From NCBI GenBank assembly GCA_002493965.1, contig DLAP01000069.1:1-39801 (forward strand): a stretch of 39,801 nt of DNA, read 5' to 3'. This document shows positions 1 to 7,349 of this stretch, piece by piece (position 1 is the first letter of the stretch; each line of letters opens with the position of its first letter). The notes under the pieces are model-generated. The model saw only the letters and a program-made list of their open reading frames with translations, did no database searches and was not told the origin of the DNA. The translations under genes and the position numbers were made by a program. Origin of the DNA: Clostridiales bacterium UBA7044. GTDB lineage: Bacteria > Bacillota > Clostridia > Oscillospirales > Oscillospiraceae.

Positions 1-191
1 CGAGCCCCGTCACCCGCTCCAAAATCTGAGATATCTCTTTTGAGATACCTCAGATTTTTTTACGGGTGACGGGGCTCGAAAGGGCGGCGGAAGCGTCAGC
101 TTCCGTAAAAACAGTCCGGTGGACTGTTTTTAGCCCGTGGGAGAGCCCCTCGGATTCAGAACGCATCCCGCAGGGATGTGGGCTGAATCCG
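1..191. repeat. Cluster of four perfect intergenic hairpins
   Basis: Four inverted repeats follow each other with almost no spacing. (1) CGAGCCCCGTCACCCG at 1-16 pairs perfectly with 63-78, with an inner AAATCTGAG/CTCAGATTT stem, so the whole 78 nt folds on itself. (2) CGGAAGC at 88-94 pairs with 99-105 across a four-base loop. (3) TAAAAACAGTCC at 106-117 pairs with 121-132 across a GGT loop. (4) CGGATTCAG at 151-159 pairs with 183-191, enclosing CATCCC/GGGATG at 164-178. No coding sequence is visible. The first hairpin begins at base 1, so it may extend outside the window. It is probably a dispersed hairpin-type repeat; copies elsewhere in the genome cannot be seen from here. Confidence 0.75.
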
Positions 192-265
192 AAAAAGGTT
201 ACTGGAAGCGGTAAATGGAGCGGGTGAGGCTGTATTTTGCCTTCAGACAGACAATACAGAAAAGT

Positions 266-309
266 GCCTGCCGGGCTGTGAATTTTTTCACAGCCTGGCA
301 GGCGTTTTT
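266..309. terminator. Terminator downstream of the LysR gene, possibly bidirectional
   Basis: GCCTGCC (266-272) and GGCTGTGA (274-281) pair with TCACAGCC (288-295) and GGCAGGC (297-303). GTTTTTC follows on the + strand and CACTTTTC on the - strand. It lies just past the stop of the - strand LysR gene. Confidence 0.7.
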
Positions 310-313
310 CCAA

Positions 314-1207
314 TCATCCCAACCCGCTTGGCTCGTTCTTACGCAGAAACCTCAGCACGCATTCCTTGAGCTTCTGGATGCTCTCCGTCTCCTTGCGCCG
401 GATGTGGGTGCCCATGCCAAGCTCCCGGATGGCAGCGGGCGTGACGGGCACGCACAGCACGTCGTCCGTCCGGCCCCGGATCATCAGCTCCGACATCATG
501 GAGACACCCAGGCCCCGGCCAATCATCCGAATCACCGTTTCGTCGTCCACCCGGCAGATTTTGGTGTTCAGCCTGACGCCCAGGGGGGCTATGGCTGCCT
601 TTACGTCAATGTCAAACCGGCCATAGGGCATGAGAAATTCCTGGCCGGAAAACTCCTCCAGAGGAAACGCATCCCGTCCATTCAGGGGATAGTCCTTGGG
701 GAGAATGGCGTACATACCCTCGTTGTAGAGGGGAACCCAGTCGCAGCAACTGTAATTCTGGCGGCTGGCGAAAATAACATCGGTCTGCCCGCTTTCCAGC
801 AGCTCAAAGGGTTCCAGGGCATGGTCCACCATACGAAGGTCTACGCTGACCTCCGGACAGATCCGTCGGAAGCGGTAGAGGATCTCCGGCATCCAGTGCA
901 TAGCAATGCTGGCGTAAGCCGCGACCCGGATGACCTCGTTTTTCTTTTCGGCTATGGTATGAATCTGGTTTTCCAGATTGGCGTTGGCCTGCAAAAACTC
1001 CCGGATGGCGGGCATCAGCTCGGCCCCCTGGGATGTGAGCGAAACCCCGCTGTGATTGCGCTGAAGCAGAGGAAAGCCGATTTCCTGCTCCAGGGCATCC
1101 ATCATGTGGGTCAGCCCCGACTGGGTATAGCCGACAACCTCGGAAGCCTTGGAAAAGCTCCCCATATCCGCGGCGGTCATGAATATTTCCAGCTTCTTGC
1201 TGTCCAT
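314..1207 (-). CDS. LysR family transcriptional regulator (divergent from brnQ)
   Basis: A 297-residue LysR-type regulator of normal family length. The N-terminal winged helix-turn-helix covers about residues 1-60 and shows the typical run MGSFSKASEVVGYTQSGLTH, then a linker helix. The remainder (about 85-290) is a periplasmic-binding-protein-like effector domain. The ATG at 1205-1207 gives the standard short LysR N-terminus MDSKKLEIF. It is transcribed away from the BrnQ-type carrier, with 108 bp between the starts, an arrangement in which LysR proteins commonly control the divergent gene. The effector is unknown; a branched-chain amino acid signal would fit the neighbour but is inference. 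Confidence 0.93.
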   Translation of the reverse strand: MDSKKLEIFMTAADMGSFSKASEVVGYTQSGLTHMMDALEQEIGFPLLQRNHSGVSLTSQGAELMPAIREFLQANANLENQIHTIAEKKNEVIRVAAYASIAMHWMPEILYRFRRICPEVSVDLRMVDHALEPFELLESGQTDVIFASRQNYSCCDWVPLYNEGMYAILPKDYPLNGRDAFPLEEFSGQEFLMPYGRFDIDVKAAIAPLGVRLNTKICRVDDETVIRMIGRGLGVSMMSELMIRGRTDDVLCVPVTPAAIRELGMGTHIRRKETESIQKLKECVLRFLRKNEPSGLG

Positions 1208-1241
1208 GGTTTTGCCCCCTATGACATTTTCTCATATCCAT

Positions 1242-1270
1242 ATTATAAACCGGCGCTTCCAAAAAAGCAA
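1242..1270 (-). promoter_or_regulatory. Sigma-A-type promoter for the LysR gene
   Basis: On the - strand, TTGCTT (complement of 1265-1270) and TATAAT (complement of 1242-1247) are separated by 17 nt and sit about 35 nt upstream of the LysR start. The divergent brnQ promoter must overlap or abut this site, but I cannot place it with confidence. Confidence 0.6.
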
Positions 1271-1315
1271 TCCCGATGATAGGATTATGGAAAAGAGGAG
1301 AAGGAGAGACACAAA

Positions 1316-2662
1316 ATGAAAAAACGACTGAGCGGAAAGCAGAGAATCCTGGTAGCCGTGACCCTGTTTGGTATGTTCTTTGGGGCGGGGAACCTGATTT
1401 TCCCGGTACACCTGGGCCAACTGGCCGGGCGGAACGTTATCCCCGCCATGATGGGCTTTATCATTACGGCGGTGGGAATCCCGATTCTGGGCGTGGCGGC
1501 TATTGGCATCACCCATTCCGACGGCCTGCACGCGCTGGCAAACAAGGTGGGCAGGGGATATGGCTACTTTTTCACCTGCCTGCTCTACCTGACCATCGGG
1601 CCCTTCTTTGCCATTCCCAGATGCGCCACGACGTCCTTCACCACAGGGGTGCAGCCCCTGCTGGGCGGCTCCGAAGCCCTGGAACTGCTGATCTTTTCCC
1701 TGGTGTTTTTTGGCCTGGTTTTATTTTTCTCCCTGCGCCCGGCAAAAATAACGGTTTGGATCGGCAAAATCATTAACCCCCTGTTTCTGATTTTCTATGC
1801 CATTCTGGTGATTAGCGCCCTGTGCAGACCCGGAGCGCCCATTTCTTCTGTGGACCCGGACGCTGCCTACCAGAGCGGCGCATTGTTCTCCTCCTTCATT
1901 GAGGGCTACAACACTATGGATGCCATTGCCGGCCTTGCCTTTGGAATCGTGGTCATCGACATCATCCGGGGCATGGGTGTGACGGAGGATTCTGCCATCG
2001 CCGGAGATGTGCTCCATTCCGGGCTGCTCACCGGCCTTTTAATGGCGGTGATCTACATTGCCACCATTTGGATGGGCGCTCAGTCCCGAGGCCTGTTTGC
2101 CACTTCCGAAAACGGCGGCATTGCCCTGGCCCAGATTTCCAATTACTATTTGGGAACGGCGGGAAGCGTGGTATTGGCCCTGACTGTGACCTTCGCCTGC
2201 CTGAAGACCTCTATCGGACTGGTGACAAGCTGCGCCGATGCCTTTGCACGGATGTTCCCAAAGGGATGCTCCTACAAGACCTGGGCGGTGGTTTTCACAG
2301 TGTTTTCCTTCTGCGTGTCCAACTTTGGCCTGTCCAAAATCATCGAGTACAGCCTTCCAATGCTTATGTTCCTGTACCCCCTGGCCATTACCCTGATTGG
2401 GCTGGCACTGTTTGGAAAGCTGTTTGACCATGACCGGGCGGTATATGTGTCCGTCACCGGTTTTACCTGCTTCGCCGCCCTGTTTGACCTGATAAAAACC
2501 CTGCCGGAGAGCGTACGGGGGGCACTGAGACTGGAAGGGGTGCTGGACTTGGCGGAAAAGATACTTCCCTGGTTCCAATTGAATCTGGGATGGGTGGTGC
2601 CCGCGTTGATTGGCCTGGTCCTGGGGCTTCTGGTCCGCTGGGTTCACATCCAGAAAAAATAA
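1316..2662 (+). CDS. brnQ: Branched-chain amino acid transport system II carrier (BrnQ, LIVCS family)
   Basis: A 448-residue polytopic membrane protein predicted to import leucine, isoleucine and valine by sodium- or proton-coupled symport. The N-terminus reads LFGMFFGAGNLIFPVHLG, the hallmark GAGN(L/I)IFP motif of the LIVCS family. About twelve hydrophobic segments follow, and the length matches the family (about 430-450). The start ATG at 1316 is preceded by GAGGAGAAGGAGAGA, a strong ribosome binding site. It is divergent from the LysR regulator at 314-1207 and is followed by a hairpin terminator at 2683-2723. The carrier family is clear; the preferred substrate and coupling ion are assigned only by family. 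Confidence 0.93.
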   Translation: MKKRLSGKQRILVAVTLFGMFFGAGNLIFPVHLGQLAGRNVIPAMMGFIITAVGIPILGVAAIGITHSDGLHALANKVGRGYGYFFTCLLYLTIGPFFAIPRCATTSFTTGVQPLLGGSEALELLIFSLVFFGLVLFFSLRPAKITVWIGKIINPLFLIFYAILVISALCRPGAPISSVDPDAAYQSGALFSSFIEGYNTMDAIAGLAFGIVVIDIIRGMGVTEDSAIAGDVLHSGLLTGLLMAVIYIATIWMGAQSRGLFATSENGGIALAQISNYYLGTAGSVVLALTVTFACLKTSIGLVTSCADAFARMFPKGCSYKTWAVVFTVFSFCVSNFGLSKIIEYSLPMLMFLYPLAITLIGLALFGKLFDHDRAVYVSVTGFTCFAALFDLIKTLPESVRGALRLEGVLDLAEKILPWFQLNLGWVVPALIGLVLGLLVRWVHIQKK

Positions 2663-2682
2663 GAGACGACACTTTTTTGAAA

Positions 2683-2723
2683 AAACAGCACGCCGCTGCC
2701 GGTTGGGCAGGGGCGTGCTGTTT
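2683..2723. terminator. Bidirectional terminator between brnQ and the lipoprotein gene
   Basis: AAACAGCACGCC (2683-2694) pairs with GGCGTGCTGTTT (2712-2723), with an inner CTGCC/GGCAG stem. The - strand run of T residues is long (complement of the A tract before 2683), so it should stop the convergent lipoprotein gene, and more weakly brnQ. Confidence 0.75.
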
Positions 2724-2726
2724 GCG

Positions 2727-4253
2727 TTAATCCTTTGGAAGCAGGGTTTCCAGGTAGTCGTAATTGAAGGCTTTTCGTACCACATCTTTGTAGTAGGCAT
2801 TGAAGGTATTGCCGTTGTCGTCATAGCGCCAGGGAGTGAAGGGATTGCTGTAACCGTAATAAACGGTCCGACAGCCTTTGTGGAGGGCGACAAACGTGTT
2901 CTGTTCCTCTGTGGAGGCTCTGGGGTTCAGATAGATAAATCGTTCCAAAGGAAGTCCGTCCAATGCCATCAGGCTGGTAACTTTGCTGTAGCTGATGTTC
3001 AGGAACCGGAGGCTTTCGCAGCCTGCCAGGGAGTCGACATTTTTCAGGGCCAGGCAGTTGGCAAGCTCCAGCCAGGTCAGGTTCTTGCAGTTTTCGAAGC
3101 CTGTCAGTTCCGTGACTGCGCAGCCGGAGCCGATAAAAACTTCCAGGTTTGGCATTCCGCTGACGAAGCTTAAGTCTGTCAGGGTATCGTTATGGCCCAT
3201 GTCGATGTACTTTGCACCTTCACAGTATTGGAGCGCCGACACATTCTCGTCGGAAACGTGGTAAACTGCCCGAATGGTCTCGTCGTCGGTCAGTGCGTTG
3301 TAGCGAAGATTGTCGCCGAAGTAAATGCGCCAGGCCACGGTTGTCTTGCCGCGGAATTCCTCCCGAATTTCCGCAAGTACCTCAGAGTCGATTTTGCAGT
3401 TGTCCAGCAGGAAGCGGCTGCAATTGTCCAGAATTTCCAAGGCCTGTCGAATCTCATCTGCCCTTGCATTGCCGATGTCCTGATTTTTAAAGGTTACGGT
3501 TTCTGTGGTGGTGGATAGGGTCTGACCAAACAGGGAAAAGCTATAGAGGAAGGTAGCGCCCGGGTTGGAATCCTGGAGCTTCGCCACCTCCTCCATGGAC
3601 AGGGCGCTGCTCAGCTTGACCTCAGTGAGATTGGGAAACAAACCCAGCTTCCGAACGGCTTCCTCAATCTGGGAAGAGGATAGATCGGACAGATCCAGGG
3701 CTTGGGTGTCCAGGCCATAGGTGCTGCCAAACAGGTTTACGGTGTAATCCAGGGTAATCTTTGGGTAGGCTTCCCGGAGCTGGGCAATCTGTTCTCCGGT
3801 CAGTTCGATCTCGGAAAAGGAGATGGCGGTTAAATCAGGCAGATATTGCAGGTTTTCGAGAAGCGCGTCAAAGGTGCAGCCATCCTGTTTTAGGGTGGCG
3901 CTTTGGGCGGTGCTGCTTACCTGGGTGCCGCCCAGGTCTACCGTATATGTAACCGTGATATTGGGATGGAGAAGCTGGTAATTCTCAATGGCCTCATAGC
4001 AGGTGCTGCCGCTGAAATCCACGGCTTTCAAATTGGGGTATTGGCTCAGAGTGTATAGTTCACTCTCATCGAGCACCACGGCGAGCTCCTCCACCTCCAG
4101 CAAGGGATCGGTGGTAGGGGAAAAGGTTTCAGTCTGGGCCGGAGGAGTGGAGGGGACATCGGAGTTTGCGTGTCCGCTGCCGCATCCGGACAGGGCAAGG
4201 ATGACGCACACCATACACAGAAGGCAGATGCGTTTATGCAAAGAAGAGATCAT
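2727..4253 (-). CDS. Leucine-rich-repeat surface lipoprotein with a triplicated N-terminal unit
   Basis: About 508 residues from the ATG at 4251-4253. The N-terminus MISSLHKR plus a hydrophobic stretch and the lipobox LALSGC at about residues 20-25 predict a lipoprotein anchored outside the membrane; a Ser/Thr/Pro-rich linker follows. The next 200 or so residues hold three diverged copies of a unit of about 75 residues: PNL-x-x-hydrophobic near the start, then a Pro-containing turn, then YTVDLGGT, YTVNLFGST or YSFSLFGQT. The C-terminal half has canonical leucine-rich repeats (for example NLTWLELANCLALKNVDSL and SLRFLNISYSKVTSL). The family role is usually protein binding at the cell surface; no enzyme domain is visible. 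An upstream in-frame ATG at 4316 would place extra sequence before the signal peptide and is unlikely. Convergent with brnQ; the function is unknown. Confidence 0.85.
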   Translation of the reverse strand: MISSLHKRICLLCMVCVILALSGCGSGHANSDVPSTPPAQTETFSPTTDPLLEVEELAVVLDESELYTLSQYPNLKAVDFSGSTCYEAIENYQLLHPNITVTYTVDLGGTQVSSTAQSATLKQDGCTFDALLENLQYLPDLTAISFSEIELTGEQIAQLREAYPKITLDYTVNLFGSTYGLDTQALDLSDLSSSQIEEAVRKLGLFPNLTEVKLSSALSMEEVAKLQDSNPGATFLYSFSLFGQTLSTTTETVTFKNQDIGNARADEIRQALEILDNCSRFLLDNCKIDSEVLAEIREEFRGKTTVAWRIYFGDNLRYNALTDDETIRAVYHVSDENVSALQYCEGAKYIDMGHNDTLTDLSFVSGMPNLEVFIGSGCAVTELTGFENCKNLTWLELANCLALKNVDSLAGCESLRFLNISYSKVTSLMALDGLPLERFIYLNPRASTEEQNTFVALHKGCRTVYYGYSNPFTPWRYDDNGNTFNAYYKDVVRKAFNYDYLETLLPKD

Positions 4254-4357
4254 TGGGGAAATGCCTCCGAAAACAAATATTATGGTAACTATAGCATGAA
4301 AAAAGCAGAAAATCAAGAAGCGGAATATAAAGGTTGTATTAAGGCAGAAAAAGTAAG

Positions 4358-4382
4358 AAGACAGCCGTTTCCGGCTGCCTTC
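4358..4382 (-). terminator. Terminator of the SASP gene
   Basis: On the - strand the stem AAGGCAGCCG/CGGCTGTCTT with a short loop is followed by CTTACTTTTTC. It lies 12 nt past the stop codon at 4394. Confidence 0.75.
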
Positions 4383-4393
4383 TTTGGGGCAAG

Positions 4394-4588
4394 TTACTGC
4401 AGGCCCTGCTCGTAGGCTTCGATCATTTTCTTGACCATCTGCCCACCGACGGAGCCGGCCTCACGGGAGGTCAGGTTGCCGTTGTAGCCGTTCTGCAGGT
4501 TGACACCAACCTCGGAAGCGGCCTGCATCTTGAACTTGTCCATGGCATCACGAGCCTGAGGGACGTTGATCTGGTTGTTGCTCTTCAT
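4394..4588 (-). CDS. Small acid-soluble spore protein, alpha/beta type
   Basis: A 64-residue protein of the alpha/beta SASP family, which coats and protects DNA in the dormant spore and supplies amino acids at germination. Conserved family features are visible: an N-terminal run NNQINVPQARDAMDKFK, the central EVGV(N)L motif that holds the germination protease (GPR) cleavage site in this family, and the C-terminal block LTSREAGSVGGQMVKKMIE. The start at 4586-4588 is chosen because AAAGGAGAG lies just upstream; the longer in-frame reading upstream is leader sequence. It is monocistronic with its own terminator and a candidate sigma-G promoter at 4721-4750. It shows that the host can sporulate, or descends from a sporulating lineage. 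Confidence 0.96.
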   Translation of the reverse strand: MKSNNQINVPQARDAMDKFKMQAASEVGVNLQNGYNGNLTSREAGSVGGQMVKKMIEAYEQGLQ

Positions 4589-4605
4589 ATTCGTTTCTCT
4601 CCTTT

Positions 4606-4650
4606 GTCGTTTTCCCGGAAAGTCAAAGACGCTTTCTCTGGGAAAACGAC
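4606..4650 (-). other. Perfect stem-loop in the SASP mRNA leader
   Basis: GTCGTTTTCCC (4606-4616) and GGGAAAACGAC (4640-4650) form a perfect 11-bp inverted repeat with an inner GAAAG/CTTTC stem. It ends about 6 nt before the Shine-Dalgarno of the SASP gene, so it may stabilise the spore-stage mRNA or affect translation. On the + strand it is followed by TTTTT and would resemble a terminator, but no + strand gene ends here. Confidence 0.6.
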
Positions 4651-4720
4651 TTTTTCCTTCCGTGACCATAGCATTTGCAGATGACGGCTTCTTATGAGTG
4701 GAGAAGTGCGGAAAGAATGG

Positions 4721-4750
4721 GAATATGCGGAATGAAATGCTCTTCTATTC
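4721..4750 (-). promoter_or_regulatory. Candidate sigma-G (forespore) promoter for the SASP gene
   Basis: On the - strand GAATA (complement of 4746-4750) is followed after 18 nt by CATATTC (complement of 4721-4727). This fits the sigma-G consensus (GHATR, about 18 nt, CATNHTA) except for the last base. It implies a leader of about 110 nt containing the stem-loop at 4606-4650. Matched by eye only. Confidence 0.45.
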
Positions 4751-4759
4751 GTAGGATCA

Positions 4760-5060
4760 AATTGTGCCTTTTTGAGAAGTCTAAAGCACCCTCGTGAACG
4801 TTTATATATAAGTACCAAAGCATAGAAACAGCGTACCGAGGAAGGCAAGATGCAGAAGCCAAGAAACGCATTGTTCCTTTGGCGTATCCCGCATCTCATG
4901 AATCCGGCCGGCGATGTCCATAAGGTTAAATATGCGTCTCCGGCTTCTCTCCATCTGGCGCATGGTTTCTCGATGCTTCCTGGAACGGCGCTATGCTTTA
5001 TCGGGATTATACTGGAGCAGAAAACGCTTATTTTAGATACAATTTTATTTCGGAAAAATA
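4760..5060. other. Gene-less stretch, no feature recognised
   Basis: Between the SASP promoter and the RpiR upstream hairpin I see no credible gene, RNA or repeat. An in-frame ATG upstream of the RpiR gene (4850) merely extends that reading frame into non-coding sequence. Confidence 0.5.
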
Positions 5061-5063
5061 TAC

Positions 5064-5097
5064 ACCGTCCCACGGTCAATGACGACCGCGGGACGGT
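5064..5097. promoter_or_regulatory. Inverted repeat upstream of the RpiR promoter
   Basis: ACCGTCCC (5064-5071) pairs perfectly with GGGACGGT (5090-5097), with an inner GGTC/GACC. It ends 17 nt before the -35 box. It could be an operator for the RpiR protein or a transcription-stopping hairpin; the sequence alone does not decide. Confidence 0.4.
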
Positions 5098-5114
5098 CAG
5101 AGTGTCGAAAAAGA

Positions 5115-5143
5115 TTGCATCCGTTTTCGCTTTGCGATATAAT
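5115..5143 (+). promoter_or_regulatory. Sigma-A-type promoter of the RpiR gene
   Basis: TTGCAT (5115-5120), a 17-nt spacer and a perfect TATAAT (5138-5143) lie about 43 nt upstream of the start codon. Confidence 0.75.
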
Positions 5144-5185
5144 GAGACCGTAAGCGACGTTTCCTTAAAAAACGGAGGGATTTCT

Positions 5186-5971
5186 ATGGCGCAAAACCAG
5201 TATCTTCTGACCAATCTTCTTTCAGAAAATGATGAGCAGGTGATTACCAGTATCATGCAGCACATTCAGAAAGATGACAGACGGCCTTCCATTCAGCAGA
5301 TCGCGAAGGAAAACTATATTTCCACCACCTACATTGTCAAAATGTGCAAACGGCTGGGCTTCGACGGATACAGCGAATTATACTATTCCCTCTCCCGGCA
5401 GCTGGAGCATCCGGAGACTGGAAACGATGGTACCGTCAGCTCCGCGCTCAAGAACCTCATCGACAACTATGATCCCCAGCAGATCGACAGGTTCTGCCAG
5501 ATGCTTTACCGTTCCAGGAAACAAAAGATGTTTACATCCGGGGAGGGCTTTTCGGATCTGATTGTCTCATATATGGTGCAGCGGCTCTCCATCTGCGGCT
5601 TTTTGGCGTATAACCATGTGCATTTCTTTGACTTCATGCTATTTCAGGAGGATATCGGGAACGACACGGCGGAGCAGGAGCCGTCCATTATGTTTGTTGT
5701 TTCCCAAAGCGGGGAAGCGGAGCCGGTGGTAAACGACGTTCGCCACGCAAGGCAGAACGGATATAAGATCGTTCTGTTCACCAAGCGGGACGATTCCACC
5801 CTGGCAAGGCTTTCGGATATCACCTTTGTTCTGGACAGCGCGAAGCAGACCTTGGTAGGAGGAATTCCCAATCTGTTTTTCGGTCATGTGATTCTTGCGT
5901 TTGAAGAATTGATAGCGCTGTACTTCTACAAGCGCTCCTCCGGAGAATTGTCAGAATCACCGCTGGGGTGA
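5186..5971 (+). CDS. MurR/RpiR family transcriptional regulator (HTH plus SIS domain)
   Basis: A 261-residue regulator. Residues about 1-75 form the RpiR-type helix-turn-helix (IQQIAKENYISTTYIVKMCK). Residues about 105-250 form a sugar isomerase (SIS) fold, with FTSGEG near its start and the phosphosugar-binding loop region FVVSQSGEAEPVV. SIS domains in this family bind phosphorylated sugars or related phosphate esters. The ATG at 5186 follows GGAGGGATTTCT; the longer in-frame reading to 4850 crosses the promoter and is rejected. The gene lies directly upstream of, and co-directional with, the PhnDCEE/phosphoesterase genes, so it probably senses a phosphorylated metabolite from that pathway; this is inference. 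Confidence 0.9.
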   Translation: MAQNQYLLTNLLSENDEQVITSIMQHIQKDDRRPSIQQIAKENYISTTYIVKMCKRLGFDGYSELYYSLSRQLEHPETGNDGTVSSALKNLIDNYDPQQIDRFCQMLYRSRKQKMFTSGEGFSDLIVSYMVQRLSICGFLAYNHVHFFDFMLFQEDIGNDTAEQEPSIMFVVSQSGEAEPVVNDVRHARQNGYKIVLFTKRDDSTLARLSDITFVLDSAKQTLVGGIPNLFFGHVILAFEELIALYFYKRSSGELSESPLG

Positions 5972-5983
5972 AAAAATAATATA

Positions 5984-6005
5984 TTCCCGCAAACGGGAAA
6001 AATTT
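5984..6005. terminator. Weak hairpin after the RpiR gene
   Basis: TTCCCG (5984-5989) pairs with CGGGAA (5994-5999) across CAAA. The + strand continuation AAAAATTT is only weakly T-rich, so termination here would be partial. Confidence 0.35.
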
Positions 6006-6018
6006 CCTCCCCCTTTTA

Positions 6019-6027
6019 TGCTATACT
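6019..6027 (+). promoter_or_regulatory. Extended -10 promoter element for the phn-like operon
   Basis: TGC-TATACT (6019-6027) matches an extended -10 (TGnTATAAT). No clear -35 is seen. Transcription would begin about 70 nt before the phnD-like start, so the transporter genes probably have a promoter apart from rpiR. Confidence 0.5.
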
Positions 6028-6105
6028 GAAAGCAGACGGGAATGCTGGCGTTTTTTCTCATGGATTCCCGAAATCAAAGAAAGAAACGGTTTGGAGGAAA
6101 TTGAA

Positions 6106-7146
6106 ATGAAGAAAGTTATCGCGCTTTTGTTGGCTGCTGTCATGGCCCTTGGGCTGCTGGCCGCCTGCGGCAATGGGAACGCCCAGAACGCCGGGGGAAG
6201 CAAGAAGATCGAAACCCTTCGGGTCGCTTTCGTCCCCTCCCGGGAACCCAGCGAAATCATTACGGCCACAGAGCCTCTTAAGCAGATGCTGAAGGACGAG
6301 CTGACTGCCTTAGGCTGGGAAATCGGCGATGTGGAGATTACCGTGGGCACCACCTATGAAGCCGTAGGTGAGGGACTGGTTGCCGGAACCATCGACGTGG
6401 GCCTGATCCCTGGCGGTACCTATGTCCTCTACGACGATGGCGCGGAGGTGATCCTCACCGCTACCCGGGATGGCCTGAGCAAGGACTCCGATGCGGCCAA
6501 GGACTGGAACGACGGCACGCCCACCGAGGCTTCCGATAAGCAGGCGGTTTCCTATCGGGCCCTGATGATTGCCGGTCCCTCCGACAAGGGCCAGGAGCTG
6601 GTTGCCAAGGTCAACAACGGGGAAGAGCTGACCTGGGAAGACGTGAACAGCGCCAACTGGAGCGTTATGGGCACCTCTTCTCCCGCCGGTTATATTTACC
6701 CCGCCCTGTGGCTTCAGGATCACTTCGGCAAGGGCATTTCCGATCTGTCCAGCGCTGTTCAGGCGGACTCCTATGCCAGCGCTTTTGCCCGTCTTGCTTC
6801 CGGTCAGGTGGACGTGCTGGTGACTTATGCTGACGCCCGCCGGGACTACGCCGAGCGCTGGAACAGTGAGTTTGGCCGTACCGCCTCCATCTGGGAGGAG
6901 ACCGGCGTGATTGGTGTTACCGCGCCCATTTATAACGACACCATCTCCGTCAGCAAGAACTCCGACATTATGTCCGACGAATTGATTGCCGCCCTGCAGG
7001 ATGCCTTCATCAACATTGGCAACACCGATGCGGGTAAGGAAGTCATTGCCATCTACAGCCACAACGGCTACCAGAAGGCGAACCCTGCTGATTACGACAA
7101 TGAGCGGGCCGCTCAGAAGCTGATTCAGGAGCTTTCCGCACAGTAA
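6106..7146 (+). CDS. phnD: Phosphonate/phosphate-ester ABC transporter substrate-binding lipoprotein (PhnD-like)
   Basis: A 346-residue extracytoplasmic binding protein of the PhnD/PF12974 type. The signal peptide MKKVIALLLAAVMALGLLAAC ends in a lipobox with Cys at about residue 21. The mature part shows the PhnD pattern: TLRVAFVPSREPSEI near the N-terminus and a central segment after SSPAGYIYPALWL. The start ATG at 6106 follows GGAGGAAATTGAA; a TTG five codons earlier lies inside that ribosome binding site. In this family the ligand is a phosphonate, phosphite or a phosphate monoester. No C-P lyase or phosphonatase gene is nearby, so the natural ligand is unassigned. Confidence 0.9.
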   Translation: MKKVIALLLAAVMALGLLAACGNGNAQNAGGSKKIETLRVAFVPSREPSEIITATEPLKQMLKDELTALGWEIGDVEITVGTTYEAVGEGLVAGTIDVGLIPGGTYVLYDDGAEVILTATRDGLSKDSDAAKDWNDGTPTEASDKQAVSYRALMIAGPSDKGQELVAKVNNGEELTWEDVNSANWSVMGTSSPAGYIYPALWLQDHFGKGISDLSSAVQADSYASAFARLASGQVDVLVTYADARRDYAERWNSEFGRTASIWEETGVIGVTAPIYNDTISVSKNSDIMSDELIAALQDAFINIGNTDAGKEVIAIYSHNGYQKANPADYDNERAAQKLIQELSAQ

Positions 7147-7149
7147 AAA

Positions 7150-7285
7150 CGAGTGAATAGAGAATAGTGAATAAGTGCGGTATCGCCTGCGGCGATGATT
7201 TGATAAATTATTTTTGGGATGCTGCACCGATTCTGTATTTACGATTCGTATAAAGGAATCTTCTTCACTATTCACTCTTACTTCT
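7150..7285. repeat. Palindromic intergenic element between phnD and phnC
   Basis: GAGTGAATAGAGAATAGTGA near 7151-7170 is an imperfect inverted copy of the TTCACTATTCACTC stretch near 7264-7277. Just inside the left arm is a perfect hairpin, ATCGCC (7182-7187) with GGCGAT (7191-7196). The interior is AT-rich and non-coding. It looks like a small MITE-like or hairpin repeat inserted between two genes of one operon. Confidence 0.6.
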
Positions 7286-7304
7286 TCACGAAAACACCCT
7301 TAGG

Positions 7305-7333
7305 GGGGACGGTTTGCAGCCGTCCCCTTTTTT
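7305..7333 (+). terminator. Strong intrinsic terminator inside the phn-like operon
   Basis: GGGGACGG (7305-7312) pairs perfectly with CCGTCCCC (7320-7327) across a 7-nt loop and is followed by six T residues. It ends a few bases before the phnC ribosome binding site, so it should reduce read-through from phnD to the ATPase and permease genes. Confidence 0.85.
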
Positions 7334-7349
7334 GGGAAAGGAGCAAATT

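Noticed and set aside
1..191. CRISPR array or tRNA cluster in the hairpin region
   Set aside because: The hairpins differ from each other, there are no equal direct repeats with spacers, and no cloverleaf or T-loop consensus is visible.
4850..5185. N-terminal extension of the RpiR regulator
   Set aside because: It runs through the -35/-10 promoter and an inverted repeat; the family N-terminus begins at 5186.
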